In this document: piece by piece, positions 1 through 11,000 of the stretch
Numbering within the stretch: the stretch's first letter is position 1
Layout: every line of letters begins with the position of its first letter
Assembly (NCBI GenBank): GCA_002803225.1
Contig: NXFV01000185.1
Span: 16,888 to 80,887 of the forward strand
Direction: 5' to 3'
Origin: Gamarada debralockiae
Taxonomy: Eukaryota; Ascomycota; Leotiomycetes; Helotiales; Hyphodiscaceae
Length of the DNA stretch: 64,000 nt
Translations under genes and position numbers: made by a program
The notes under the pieces: generated by a model
Told to the model about the DNA's origin: nothing
Databases searched by the model: none
Seen by the model: only the letters and a program-made list of their open reading frames with translations

Positions 1-733
1 TTGCCGCGTATGGTCAACATTTCGTGAGGGATGGCAGCGTGGTGCTCACACATGGAGGCTCGAGGGTCGTTGGCGCATTGTTGGGAAAGGCCGCGGAAAC
101 AAGTAAGAGTGGTGGGAATGTGAGATTCAAGGTCATCTATGTAATGAACGATGCCCGGGTTTCGGAAAGCAAGGCAGTTGTATCTTCGTTGAGGGCAAAA
201 GGTGTACCCGTTGCTACGATATCAGAAGGAGCAGTAGGATACGCAATGGGCAAGGTCAACTTGGTGATTGTGGGTGCGGAAGGCGTGGTAGAGAACGGCG
301 GAATTATCTCGAGGCTTGGGACGTACCAAATCGCCCTATTAGCTAAGGCGGCTGGCAAGCCATTCTACGTTGCGGCGGAGAGTCACAAATTTGTCCGACT
401 CTACCCTCTTGGTCAATACGATCTGGGAATTGATCAGCAAGTCATCGAGTTCCGCACAGAAGATGAGAAAGAAATGACGGAGGAAGAGGAGAAGTTCGCA
501 GCGAGAACGCCGAACGCTGAGGAGCGGACAGATTATTTCGAGACACCTTTGCAGCTGCCGAAGCCAAATTCTGCCGTGGATGCTGTTGATTATACGGTAA
601 TTAGATCTCCCAGGATTTGGGATTGGTGCTAATTTGTGGACAGCCTCCTGCTCTTGTGTCGGCACTTATCAGCGAGGCAGGCGTCTTGACTCCTAGCGCT
701 GTTAGTGAGGAACTTATTAGTGTTTGGTACTGA
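1..733 (+). CDS. GCN3: Translation initiation factor eIF2B subunit alpha (5' partial)
   Basis: Regulatory alpha subunit of the eIF2B guanine-nucleotide exchange factor, which recycles eIF2-GDP in the cytosol and senses phosphorylated eIF2alpha. The frame is open from base 3 to the left edge, so the 5' end lies outside the window. Visible blocks typical of the eIF2B-alpha/beta/delta Rossmann-like domain are THGGSRVV, the VYVMNDARVSESK-like stretch, and the segment running from GAEGVVENGGII to AAESHKFVRLYPL. The unspliced frame stops at 632, but a 47-nt intron (597-643, GTAATT...TGCTAAT...CAG) restores the conserved C-terminus. The last exon, 644-733, encodes PPALVSALISEAGVLTPSAV and then EELISVWY before TGA. 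Family assignment is secure from the spliced tail. The intron is inferred from its signals and from the family C-terminus. Confidence 0.93.
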
Positions 734-1299
734 TTGGTGCCGTGCGACTATTTTCTCGCTCTTGTATAGCTTTCGAAAACGCAAAGGAGCATCACAGAAA
801 CAGACAGGGTCCTATTGTCCACTAGTCGATGCTCAGCGCACAGTCGTCGGATCATAGCCACAGCATTCTGATACAGAAAGCCCACATCACAAATGGACTG
901 TCAAGTCATCCGAATGCGCCGAAGTCTAGCTCAGGGAAGAAGGTGGCTATAGAGTGGACCGAGGGAAAGGCAGTACAGTAAAATGAGAAGCATGAGAGGA
1001 AGCTTTGGAGAATGGCATTATCAAGCAACTGTCCTAGGCTTGATGAAGTCTCGAGTCACTTTAAGTTGACGAACTGCCTTGTATGGATACAAATGATTCA
1101 TCCTGCCATGCCAACTGGATACCCGTTCTTGGCAGTCTATGATACTACCCACTGTCAACTCTTGGACTTGGATACTTGACGTGAACGAGTGTAAACCGAC
1201 CCCTACGAAGGCCAACCAAGTACCAAAATATTAATTGAGGCGAGGTTGAAGCCACCTTTCTTTCTCAATTTGACCCAAGAAATTCTCGTGAACCCGAGA
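734..1299. other. Intergenic, 3' ends of convergent genes
   Basis: 566 bases between the convergent eIF2B-alpha gene (+) and the hypothetical gene at 1300-2394 (-). Only short unsupported frames occur. I see no RNA gene or repeat. It probably holds the two 3' untranslated regions. Confidence 0.6.
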
Positions 1300-2394
1300 T
1301 CAGGCCTTTTTCTCCCATGCAGCCCCCTTTCTCACCCATTGCACCACCGTAGTCCTCAGAATACTAACTTTCAAACTCTTCAGCCCTTTACACTTCCCAC
1401 CCAATCTCTCAAGCGTCTCCTTCTTAAGCTGTGCCTCCCCACCCTCCTTCAACATCTCCACCATCCCCTCACCCGGCACACCCACGATCTCCATAACCTC
1501 AACAACCCTCTCCCTCTTCCCCACCATCTCACACACCTCATCCCATCCCCTCTCTAACCCAATCGTAAAATTACAAACCTTCAATTTCACCAACCCATCT
1601 AAAACCTTCTCCACCTCCCCCACACTCAACTCAAACATCGTAGCATCAAGCATAACCAGCCCCTCTCCCTCCTGTACCAACTTCTCAGCAACATCCCTCG
1701 CGTCCTTCCCGGCAACAGGTTTCACACCAACTTCTGTACCTTCCCGGTCATCCTCATCCTCCGTAACGTCCGGTGCGGAGATACTCATCGTAAGCGCCAC
1801 CAAGCCATTTGAAATTAACGCCGGAATATCCCTCGACGGCACACTATCCAGGAATTGAGGATCAGAATGGCGATACGTGTAATTAACCTCCAAGAACTTC
1901 AGCGTAGGCGAAACCGCCTTCGCCAGCTCGGAAAAGAAGCCCGAGGAGCCGAAAACGTCCAATAGATGCAGTTCCTGGATCTCCGGCTGGACTCTCATGA
2001 ACGTCAACGCATCATCTCGTGACGCGGTAGTAGTCCCGGCGAAAAGCTGAGAATAGATGGTGAGTGTTTTGAGATTTGGCAAACGTTTTCCCAGAGCGAC
2101 GAGGAAGCCGGGTGGGTAGCCCAGGGAGAATAATTCGAGCGTCAAAGTCTTGATGGAGGATGGGAGTTCGGGGATGGAGAAGGGTTGCGTGAGGATAGTG
2201 GTGTATTCATCGAGTTTGATGTCGGAGGTTAGGATTAGGGATTCTAGACCGGCGGTGAACGCTTCTGGTGGGAAGGTGGGGAGGGAGAAGGATTGGAGGG
2301 GAATTTGGGCGGCGCGGGCTTGCGAAGGGGGGACCGGGGTTGTGGATGTTAGGGCTGTGGTTTTTGAGGTGAGGTATTGGGAGGTGGATGCCAT
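1300..2394 (-). CDS. Conserved hypothetical protein, possibly leucine-rich-repeat-like
   Basis: Single-exon gene of 364 codons. The frame extends three codons upstream through a TTG, but the first ATG is at 2394 (MASTSQYL), which I take as the start. The protein has a Ser/Thr/Pro-rich N-terminus. A middle part follows with repeated hydrophobic segments spaced like leucine-rich repeats (LESLILTSDIKL, IKTLTLELFSL, LPNLKTLTIY, IQELHLLDVF, LKFLEVNYTY), and then an acidic, Glu/Val/Lys-rich C-terminal half. There is no signal peptide or membrane segment. The layout resembles fungal F-box/LRR-type hypothetical proteins without the F-box, but I do not recognise the family and assign no function. The strand opposite carries C-rich shadow frames, which reflects the biased codon use of the 3' half. 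Confidence 0.7.
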   Translation of the reverse strand: MASTSQYLTSKTTALTSTTPVPPSQARAAQIPLQSFSLPTFPPEAFTAGLESLILTSDIKLDEYTTILTQPFSIPELPSSIKTLTLELFSLGYPPGFLVALGKRLPNLKTLTIYSQLFAGTTTASRDDALTFMRVQPEIQELHLLDVFGSSGFFSELAKAVSPTLKFLEVNYTYRHSDPQFLDSVPSRDIPALISNGLVALTMSISAPDVTEDEDDREGTEVGVKPVAGKDARDVAEKLVQEGEGLVMLDATMFELSVGEVEKVLDGLVKLKVCNFTIGLERGWDEVCEMVGKRERVVEVMEIVGVPGEGMVEMLKEGGEAQLKKETLERLGGKCKGLKSLKVSILRTTVVQWVRKGAAWEKKA

Positions 2395-3560
2395 TTTCCC
2401 CAATTTGGATTGTTGAGTGTGAAGAGATGAGGCAATGGACGTGTGAAGGGGTGTGAAGAGGAATCGAGAAAGAAAGGAGGATATTCATACATGCTTTTGG
2501 ATTTACAATCCGGGTGCCAAATGGGGATGAGGGGTTGACGCCCGAAGTGAGGAGTAGCTACAGGGGTCTTCTTGGGGTGAGATGTGGGGTAAATGACGCC
2601 TTATCCACAAGGCAATAGTCGAGTGGGAATAAGGTATCGAGCTTCGGAGAATTTGAAGATCCATCGGAGAAAAATGGGCCAATCGAGATAGTGACACAAT
2701 GCTAGTGGAACGTTGAGAGATGGGAGTGGGATGCACGTTCCAGGGGTCTTATTTGAGGATGAAAGAACAAAGGACTTTGTTTTCGAGGTTCGAGAGAAGC
2801 GTTCCTTTCCACTTGAATAATTCGAGGAAAGAAAGATGTTTTCCACTTGGATAAACAACGATTTGGCTAGCTGGAGAGAACATGATATTGCAAGCAAAAT
2901 GGGAAAAAGACTCGATGACTGGCTGACTTGCCGGCGGGCTTGGTGTTCGGGAGGTAGAAACAATGAAGAAACACATAACCAATCTGATACAGGAGCACTG
3001 GCCGTCGAAGAACGCACTGACAATGCTCACCTCGTATCTGCCGTTTCGTCAGAGGAAGTGGAGGACCCGTAGGTTCGTTTGGGAGTCCTTGAATCTATCC
3101 AGATATTAAATTGACAAATGCCCTCATGATACGATGATACCTATTGGCCCGGCAGAGAAGCCTTCAGCGGTCGGCACTCGCACACCGACTCCCAATGAAG
3201 AAAATCAGCCTGGAGCAATCCCCTCACTCTCCTTCTCTCTTCGAAAAGGCCCGAACGCTTCATATCAATCAGATCAAAACCACTCTACACAACTCGACAA
3301 ACAATATACTTCCTTGGATTTCACACTAGGATCTTTACAAGTTCAGCTTTTATAGGCCATAAAGATAGCCAACTATTATAGTTGCAGCGTGATATCGGTC
3401 GCTTCGCGAAATTGCAGCCAGAGCTAGCTACACAGCAAAAGTATTTACCGCCTCTTCTCGATTCTCACACCACCACTGCTATCTTCTCTTCGCCAACCTC
3501 GAAAGAAAACATTCAATCAACAACTCATCTCCCATCATATTCATCCAACTCTCATCATCA
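2395..3560. other. Intergenic, no supportable gene
   Basis: Upstream of the hypothetical gene (-). Short frames on both strands (for example 2601-3023 minus) lack domain-like composition, plausible splice structure or good starts. Part of it is probably the promoter and 5' leader of the gene at 1300-2394. Confidence 0.5.
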
Positions 3561-4065
3561 CCGCTGTTTTCGTTTCTTCCCATATCGTACACAATCGACC
3601 TCCTGCGCCGCGACAAAAAGGAAACCTCGGATGCGAAAACGCCGCTGTGACTCGCGTGCTAAATGCGAAAGACCCCGAAGAAAGATGGAAAAGACATAAT
3701 GTACATGATGGTATCTCGATAACACCCGAAGGAAATCTGTCGTGTGGCAACATAAATTACAAGAAGCAATAGACGTCGTTAGGGGTCATGTTACGAACCA
3801 CGCGCGAGAATTCCAGACTGCGAACCTCACTGCTTTCTACACCACGGCGATTGCGAGTAAGGCTCTCATTGAAGATGCAGCAGAGATCTCTTCCTCAGTC
3901 GTAACCGCGACTGTTCAAATCGCGCGAAACGAACCATGGCGATCAATTACCCCCTCGACCTATGCCAGGTTTTTCGAGCAGGCCCCCAATATCGACACGG
4001 CCACTTTGATTATCCCTTCGTCGCATCTCAGGAGCCTCCCCATGTTGAGCTCGAATAGGCGGTAG
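3561..4065 (+). CDS. Possible small spliced gene, antisense to the 3' end of the transcription factor
   Basis: Low-confidence call. A reading frame through about 3561-3710 encodes a segment with TRVLNAKDPEERWKRHN. A 53-nt candidate intron (3711-3763, GTATCT...ACAAG) joins it in phase to a helical, Ala/Thr-rich stretch (EAIDVVRGHVTNHAREF, then TAFYTTAIASKALIEDAAEI) ending at the TAG at 4063-4065. The spliced peptide looks protein-like, with charged amphipathic helices, but no ATG was found in frame upstream, so a 5' exon would be needed. The last 120 or so bases overlap, in antisense, the coding 3' end of the zinc-cluster gene. I do not recognise the family. It may be a chance frame. Confidence 0.25.
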
Positions 4066-6987
4066 CTGAAGGTCGTATTGCCTCTGGGGTTGGGGCTCCG
4101 CCGGTGGGAGCTCACTCCGCGGTGTTTGGTACGGATTCTGGCCTTGGGAATAATCTGATCGCGCCAGCGGTTGAGCGAAAGGTGGCATGCTGGTTGAGGG
4201 GGGAATGTTGGGACCTAGAGGACCCGGAGTTCTGTAGACTTCTCCGCGGGGGTCACCGAAGGAAGGGTTCGACATAAATGGAGAGGCGCCTGGTTGAGCA
4301 AATACCTGCTGAGGAGTCTGATAGCCATACTGGGAGTCCCGAGAATATGACTCTCGTGAATATGGCGAAGACGAGGGTTGGTTGAAAGTCTGTGGTGTTG
4401 CAGGCAAATTGAGCAAGAGGACAACGAAGTATGTGGATTCCTTTTTTGCTAGGCCAAAATGAACCTGGAAAGTCCTCTGCTGGCCATCGGGTCCCTGGAA
4501 GGTGAACATATCCTGACGATCCGCTCTGAATTGGGACATTTCCTCTGGTCCAAAGCCGACGGACTGAATCACCCTGTCTTCCTCAAATTTGAGATAGATG
4601 GGCGGAAGATAATTTGGCTCTCTCTCACGCCGTTCATCCTCAAATGCCCTTTGCAGCCGGAAAACTTTGTCGCGATCGTTCGCACTCACGATGTCATGAA
4701 ATTTCCTTGCAACCACGGATTGTACACCAACCGTTTCACCAAAACCCTGGGTAGCCTTTGCAATTTGCATGTCCATGGTGAGATAGGCGCAAATTGGCTC
4801 CTGTTGTGCCATCATTCTTGGCGTGGGTGGCATCGACGTGCCGTACAAGTTAGCATCTGCCGGTGACCCATGTTCAAGATACCTCGGTGCCATAGTGCCA
4901 CCCATGGGCGGCCCCCCTTGTGATTTGAGTACCCTATATGGGCCGGACCGATGGATCGAGTCTCCAAATGTGGTGCTTATCGGCGCATCACCAGGGTTGT
5001 ACAACGAAAGTGGACGTCTCATCGAGGCCTCGGGAGGCGGAGGCGGATAATTTGGACCTACAGCCTCATACCGCGGCTCTCTTTCGTCCCGTAACCGTGG
5101 ACGACCTCTTTTCTTGTGTTGAACGTCAACACATGTGTCCTCCTTTCCATTACTCAAACACCGGGAGCAGGGCCGTTGTGCTGCAAAATCTTGGGTCAGC
5201 AAATTGCACAATGTCATTCAGCAAGAAGAGCCTAAGGAAAAACGTAATTTAAATTCGCAACATCAAAGGAAAATCTGCCTAGATCTTTCAGGGACGTGGC
5301 AGAGATCGCGCGCTGCTAGGAAAATTCTGACTTGAAATTTCCGATGCCAAATCCCGTGTCGAGTCATGATCAACGGTGCCATGATTTCACGACTCAGAGA
5401 AACGGAATTCAATTCTTGAAAACGGCCAGCTTTGCCTAACTTGGCAAGCAGAACGTTTCATATGGGATTTTGACTTTTCCATTTGGAGTTTGCCACGGAG
5501 CCGAGGTTCTGGAACGGGACGTCGATCAGCCGTCCTTCCAGCTGATGAAAAACGCGACTACCGCGCCATCGCCCTGTAACTAGAGGCACAAGGTACCGCT
5601 CCATAGGAGAATTCGGATTAGGCAATTGGCAATAACAACAACAATCAGTAACCATTCAAAGAATTCCCTGGATTGTCGATGAAGCCCCAAATAATGCGAT
5701 TTCGACTTTCAAGTGTGTGCGGGTGGTGTTTTTCGGTGCTAAGAATAGAAATGGTGGTCCTAATCCAAATTCCAACGCAGGGCTTCATGCAACTCGCATT
5801 TCAGTCGCGTTTCCATCACCCGCTAAAGGAATTCCATCGGTCGGATCCGCCAATCGGGCCGGCACCCCGCCTTTGCATCGCATCAATTCGCAATTGATCC
5901 TGACAGCGATCCTTCTCAGAACGTCTCCGTACTCGCCGAAAATTCGCCTGTCGTCGGCGCCACATGCTCTAGGGCAGGTAAAGCATCACAAGATGATGGT
6001 TATGGCATGCCAAATAACCACTGCATGGCTGGCCAATTGACCTGAGCGCAAGCGCTGTCCGCATTGTTATTTATTGCTCGCTTGAGCGGGTTAATAAATG
6101 AAGGCAGGGCGACCACGAGATTTCCATCATTATTTGAAATCATGTGGGATGAATCATCACGGACTCCCGCGTTACACCAATAAGAACGGCCACATCCCTT
6201 TTGCGCCAGTTCCTCCATATCGCAATACATGCCGCGGATTGATTGAGGAAAGAAGCAAGACTGCGGGATGAACGCAATTATCCATGACAGTGCAGGCGCA
6301 CCCGGATAGAAAAGTAAAAAGTTGGCAATCATAACTGAAACACACGTACCGTCACATCTGAATCCGGTTAGCCAGGGTACAGGGAACAGAATCACGGGGA
6401 ACTTACCGGAGATGCGCCCTCTTGCAAGGCACGCAGGCTGAGGCTACATGGCCTTTAGTCTTTCTCTGGGCTTTTGGTGAGTACTCGGACGTCTCGCCCA
6501 TCGGCGGCCTACTCGGTGCTGAGAATGGCTGAGGCGGCTGCTGGGGATATACTGGGAGCTGCTGCTGCTGCTGCCGCTGCTGCTGTGGCACCTGTTGTCG
6601 TTGCGGTTGATACTGATGTTGTTGAGGAATGCCTTCCATTCGATATGTTGTATATGATGTTGGAGGAAGCGGGTCCTGATAAACTCGTAGTGATGGCGCT
6701 CTACTTTGCTCTGCAAGCTCCGCTTGCGACATTTGAGCTCCCCTAAAGACGTCTTGCCCAGTCGATCCATAGCTTCCATGACCACGATCGCTGGCGTCGG
6801 GGTTACGTCTTGGTGGAAGCGGCGGAGATCCTGACATGGGCGGAGAGGGGTATGCCCTTAAACGAGCACTGTCGGACACGGCACTGGCCCAACTCAGATC
6901 GAGAGAGAACCTCGCCAGGTCTGATTTTCCTCGCCGTTCGCCGAGCGAGATATACGGATTATCGCAGCGATACGTTAAGGATTGCAT
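3943..6987 (-). CDS. Zn2Cys6 zinc-cluster transcription factor with PAS-like domain
   Basis: Predicted nuclear DNA-binding regulator of 608 aa, exons 6407-6987, 6350-6357 and 3943-5180. Exon 1 gives a Ser/Pro- and Gln-rich N-terminus, then ACVPCKRAHLR. An 8-nt microexon (6350-6357) supplies the bases for R-C-D, and exon 3 continues AQRPCSRC. Together the six cysteines (about residues 185, 188, 195, 201, 204, 213) give CX2CX6CX5CX2CX8C, a complete binuclear cluster followed by the basic KKRGRPRLRD, an AT-hook-like linker. Residues about 320-465 look PAS-like, and the tail is Pro/Gln-rich with a conserved-looking RSGRVDIGGLLEKP-type end. Intron 1 is 49 nt with a GCTAAC branch site; intron 2 is 1169 nt, exceptional here. 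The start at 6987 is the first ATG in the open frame; an upstream exon is possible. Regulated pathway unknown. Confidence 0.85.
5181..6349 (-). other. 1169-nt intron inside the zinc-cluster gene
   Basis: Donor GTACGT directly follows the microexon at 6350. The acceptor TTTTGCAG precedes exon 3 at 5180, and the phases match exactly (G|CA). I found no further exon needed to complete the zinc cluster. The intron is about twenty times the typical size in this window and could contain an alternative promoter or regulatory RNA; I see no coding gene inside it. Confidence 0.7.
6350..6357 (-). other. 8-nt microexon (part of the zinc-cluster CDS)
   Basis: On the minus strand the eight bases ATGTGACG lie between an AG acceptor (6358-6359) and a GTACGT donor (6344-6349). 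They complete CG|A TGT GAC G|CA = Arg-Cys-Asp-Ala and supply the third cysteine of the cluster. Skipping the exon would both shift the frame and remove that cysteine. Confidence 0.85.
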
Positions 6988-8027
6988 GGAAATGATGGGA
7001 TAACGTTGGTCCAAGAAGTTCGATCTAGGTCTCGCAAAAAGCCCAGCACCTTCTTGAAGAAACGTGTATGATCTGCCTCAATGTCGTTTTTCTTGAAATC
7101 GGCATGCTCTAGGAACCTTCAACCCTAGAAGCGCTTTGCAAATGTTTGGAGTTGGCTTGGCAATTCTCTGGACTTCTTTCTCAGCAAGAAATCTAGGGAA
7201 GGGAGGGATGGTTGAAAGACGACTGACCTCTTTCTGAATACCCAAACTAGACTTGCTGCGCGCAAATCCACAATATTTGAACAGGTAAGCCGTACGCGGA
7301 TTGGTCTAGTGCATTGGTTTGTACTCGTTGTATTCTGGAGAAGGACGGTTCCAGAGAGTGTATGGGTCGAATGCGCTAATTCCGGAGTCAATATGAGAAC
7401 AGATTGGGCGAGATATGCAATGCAGGTAATACCGCAGATGCAAGAAGTTCGTGGATTTACTGACGAGGTCTGTGAGCTGCAGCTGCAGACAGTGTGGAAC
7501 GTCTACAATGAATGGAGGGGCTCGAAGGGAGGTACAAGAGCACCTTAACTTTTGAGTTTCGTCTGAAGTGCGCGCGACGGAGTTGAAGACGGATTGCTTC
7601 GAGTAACAGGACTTGTGTTCGTAAGAATGTGGTGTATTTGAGAAGACTGTAGAAGATGCGTAAGTTATGAACCAATTGTAAGAGTGTCGTCGAAGAACAG
7701 AAATGATGAAGCTCTGGATCTGGAATAAGAATAATCGGAACAAATTATCATGGGTAAGGCGGAGGAGTTGAAATGTGGTACGGGTCGGGAAAGTTAGGCT
7801 GGTTAGGGTACCTCAAAAATGATTTATTGTAGGGAACAAGGTCCGGGTTAAGGTATGGGTATGGGTTATGGGTGAGGCTTGTTAGGCGTGTAGGTAGTGA
7901 GGGAGTGGGTGGAGTGGTGGACGTTTGAACGATGCCGTCTGGTAGGCTGTGCGTAGCGCGGGGCGTGATGTATGGGACGGATGGCAGTGGCAGTTGAGTA
8001 GTGAGGAGGCAGAGCGGCAGAAGCAGA

Positions 8028-8056
8028 GCTTGCTTGCTTGCTAGCTAGCTAGCTAG
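8028..8056. repeat. Tetranucleotide microsatellite GCTT/GCTA
   Basis: About three tandem TGCT units run straight into four tandem CTAG units, so the tract changes its repeat unit in the middle. Likely slippage-prone. Confidence 0.85.
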
Positions 8057-11000
8057 ACTACTGCTTGGTAGGATGGTTGGTAGCCGGTAGGGTTTTGTAG
8101 GTAGAAATTTTGGAACAACGCTGCCTCGTGCTGGCTAGTCGTGCGGTTTCTGACGCCAGAAGGCCGGACAGGGCAGGAATGTCGGCTTCTCCGCTAGGGG
8201 CCTTGTCGGTTCGTTACAGGGGGATCGAACCGGGCGAACAGGGTATGGAGGACGTGCATTCGCCTGGTGTGACTAGGGGAGGTTGATCTTATGGACCTAA
8301 AAACTGACCCCTGTGAACTTTAGTTTAGGTCTCCGAGATTTCAGTCCCTGGGATTTTGATTTGGGATGGAAAGTGGAGCTTGGCTGCTGGCGGGGGGCTT
8401 CTGTCGCCTACCGCGCAAAACGGAGCAGCGCAGGGCAGACCGTTGAAGCATTTCCGGATTGGTCCCGCGGTTGAGGAAGGGGGGTGGACGGGGAAAACTT
8501 GCGCACAACACTGCGTCTTGCATGCAGCTTGTTCAGTTCGCTGGAACCTTTGTGCACGCAATCCCCTTTTTGACTGCTTCCTCAATGTGCAACGAACCAT
8601 GACGGGTAAGCCGTAGTTGGGGGAAATAGACGCAAAAGGCATGCAAAAGAGTATGAAAGGAAAAGGTGTGGTACATTGTAGGCAGTCAGGTACAATAATA
8701 GATCTTTGGGGTCGCGATGGTGGTGGGGACGTCGTTGGTGGTGGGGGGATTTGACGGTGAAGTTCGGATGATTGGATCTCGTACCTTTTCTGCTTTCTTG
8801 ACCTAATCTCTGAATCGATGAATAATATTCCGAACCCAGAACCTCTTGATAAACTGTACTTTCTTTGGTCCACTCGGCGTCCTGGATAATCGTGCCGTAT
8901 GCCCTAGCCTACGGGGCTTTTTATCGCATCAGTTCTCTGTGGGACAGCTCCCCTATCTACTCTTACCCGCGAGCAGATGAGGGGTCGTCGTCAAAAGTGA
9001 GGCAATGAAAGAGTGTAAGTGTATTCAAGGCTCGGTCGGGTCAATTTCAAGATCTGGTGGTGGGAGACAAGGCATGTAAATACCTTCGGGCTCCTCTTTC
9101 ATTGATTCGCCCGACTGGGAAGTCCTCCGTAACTGTGCCTTTCCCGCAACGCAACTAAACTACTTCGTGAAATGATGGCAAGATCGAGTATAGAGCAGAG
9201 TAATGCAATCTATATTGGTAATAAGGGCTATATGCCGTGGATGAAATAGCCAAGGTACCCGCGCCGGCATCTCCAAACAAAAATGTCACTCATGCCCTCC
9301 CCGGTCGTCCTGCCCAAAGCCAATCCATATCCATACCACCCACTTCCATATCGGGCATTGGCCATATTGCTTCAGGATCAACTATTTCCCTCAGGACCGG
9401 AGCTTTAAAGGCCCTCTTTCTTGCCCATCAAATGTGATCTACCAATTTCTTGAGTACGAGCGTCATCTTTCCTGATTTCACCCCTCATCTGGTCACTATT
9501 TGGGCGAATGCGGTCTGTTCTTCAATCTTCATCAAACGCACATCACTCCTTTCATCCAAAAGGCGCGCTTAGACCTGCTCACTTTATTCGGATTACTGGA
9601 TGGAGTTGGACATGGAGCAGGAGCTCTCATCTCCAACCAAATCTTACGTCGAAGAAAGTGAGTACGAAGTACCTCTTAATTACCCAACTGTGCATTCATG
9701 CATTACCACTGCCGCACCACCACCGCGCACTGCGCCGCACGAACAACGTTCAACGCGCCAAATTTCACTGTCCCAAATACTACAGAGCGATAGCTTCCAG
9801 CTCCCCTTCTGGCGATCATCATCTTTTCTAGGCCCTTGTTGTTCCCAAGTCCCAAGACTACCAGCATTGGACGGGCGCGTGCATGTCACTTGCAGGATAC
9901 TCCGAGCACTTTCAAACATCTCGAGCTGCTTTCAGCCACCTAGGGTCGCCTGCCAGATTGGCTTTAACCGTGCCTGACATCCGGGAAGTCCAGCCTTCCC
10001 CAGTCCTTACACATTCGTGCAGACTCATTATTTCCTGGACCAGCGATCTACAGCGCATAGTACACACGGCAGCTACCCCTTGAGGTCCTTCTCTCCCGCC
10101 TCTCCCTCGGGTAACTACGGCAGACGCCACAATTGAAGGCCCACTCACCATGTGATTTCTATGGTTGAACTCCGTACCTTTGTACTTTGGAAGATTTACA
10201 GGTGATTAGGTGCAGTAAATCAGTACAGTCGTTTCAAGGCCCATCCTACCTGAGTCTGACGCTGCAGTGCAGATGCAGCACTTTACACATGCCCCCCAAA
10301 AACTGAGGCCCCAATCGACGGTCAAATACTGCTGGATTAGATCATTGTTCTTCTGTATTGGGATTGGTACAGTACTCCCAGCTGGCAATCCATGCTGGTT
10401 TGTTCAGCACATAACAAGCTCAAAATAGCCCACTAAACGCCCACTCCTGGCCAGCCTCCGCATGATCAAGAGGTACGTATTGTTACTGATCAGATCGAAG
10501 ACAACAATGCGCCTGTTGTCCGCCGTCAGCTCCGATGTGCCTCATTCCGCAAGAAGAGCCACACCATCGATTTAAGTTTGGAAGACCCCGCCACAGCTGT
10601 ATGTTAAAAGCGCCCACGAAATCTGACAGGACTCATATCCCTGATATGCGCTTTTCAATTGACGAGGCTAGAGGCTGGTGAGAGACACGACTTGACCCAA
10701 AATGTACCAAACCGCTTCTTTTTACGTCGCTCAACTTCTCTTCCCGCACTTAACCAACGCCATCGCCATCGTTTCTGCTGCAGCCACGCCTTTAGTCCAG
10801 TAACAGTTGCCGGATTTGTTTAGCAAAGCGTTTTAACTTCTGATAGAGGCAGGATTTCAGAGCCTTTCCTATCTATTCGGTTTAACTCTTGTCACGTTTC
10901 CAGGGAAGTTCTCGAACTCGATCCCTGGTTATATGGAAATATCTCTCTCTATCTCAACGGTGTCTCAATGCGTCTTGCCAAGTTCAGAGGGTTTTTATAT

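Noticed and set aside
6000..6395. 131-codon minus-strand frame inside the long intron of the transcription factor
   Set aside because: It merely reads through intron sequence; skipping the zinc-cluster junction would destroy the domain, and the peptide resembles nothing known.
8205..8250. B-box-like GGTTCGATCCC on the minus strand
   Set aside because: The flanking bases cannot form a T stem (CCCGG against CCCCC), and no anticodon or acceptor arms are present.
8325..8873. 182-codon minus-strand frame
   Set aside because: Low-complexity, Cys/Pro/Arg-rich translation without family features, splice context or supporting neighbours.
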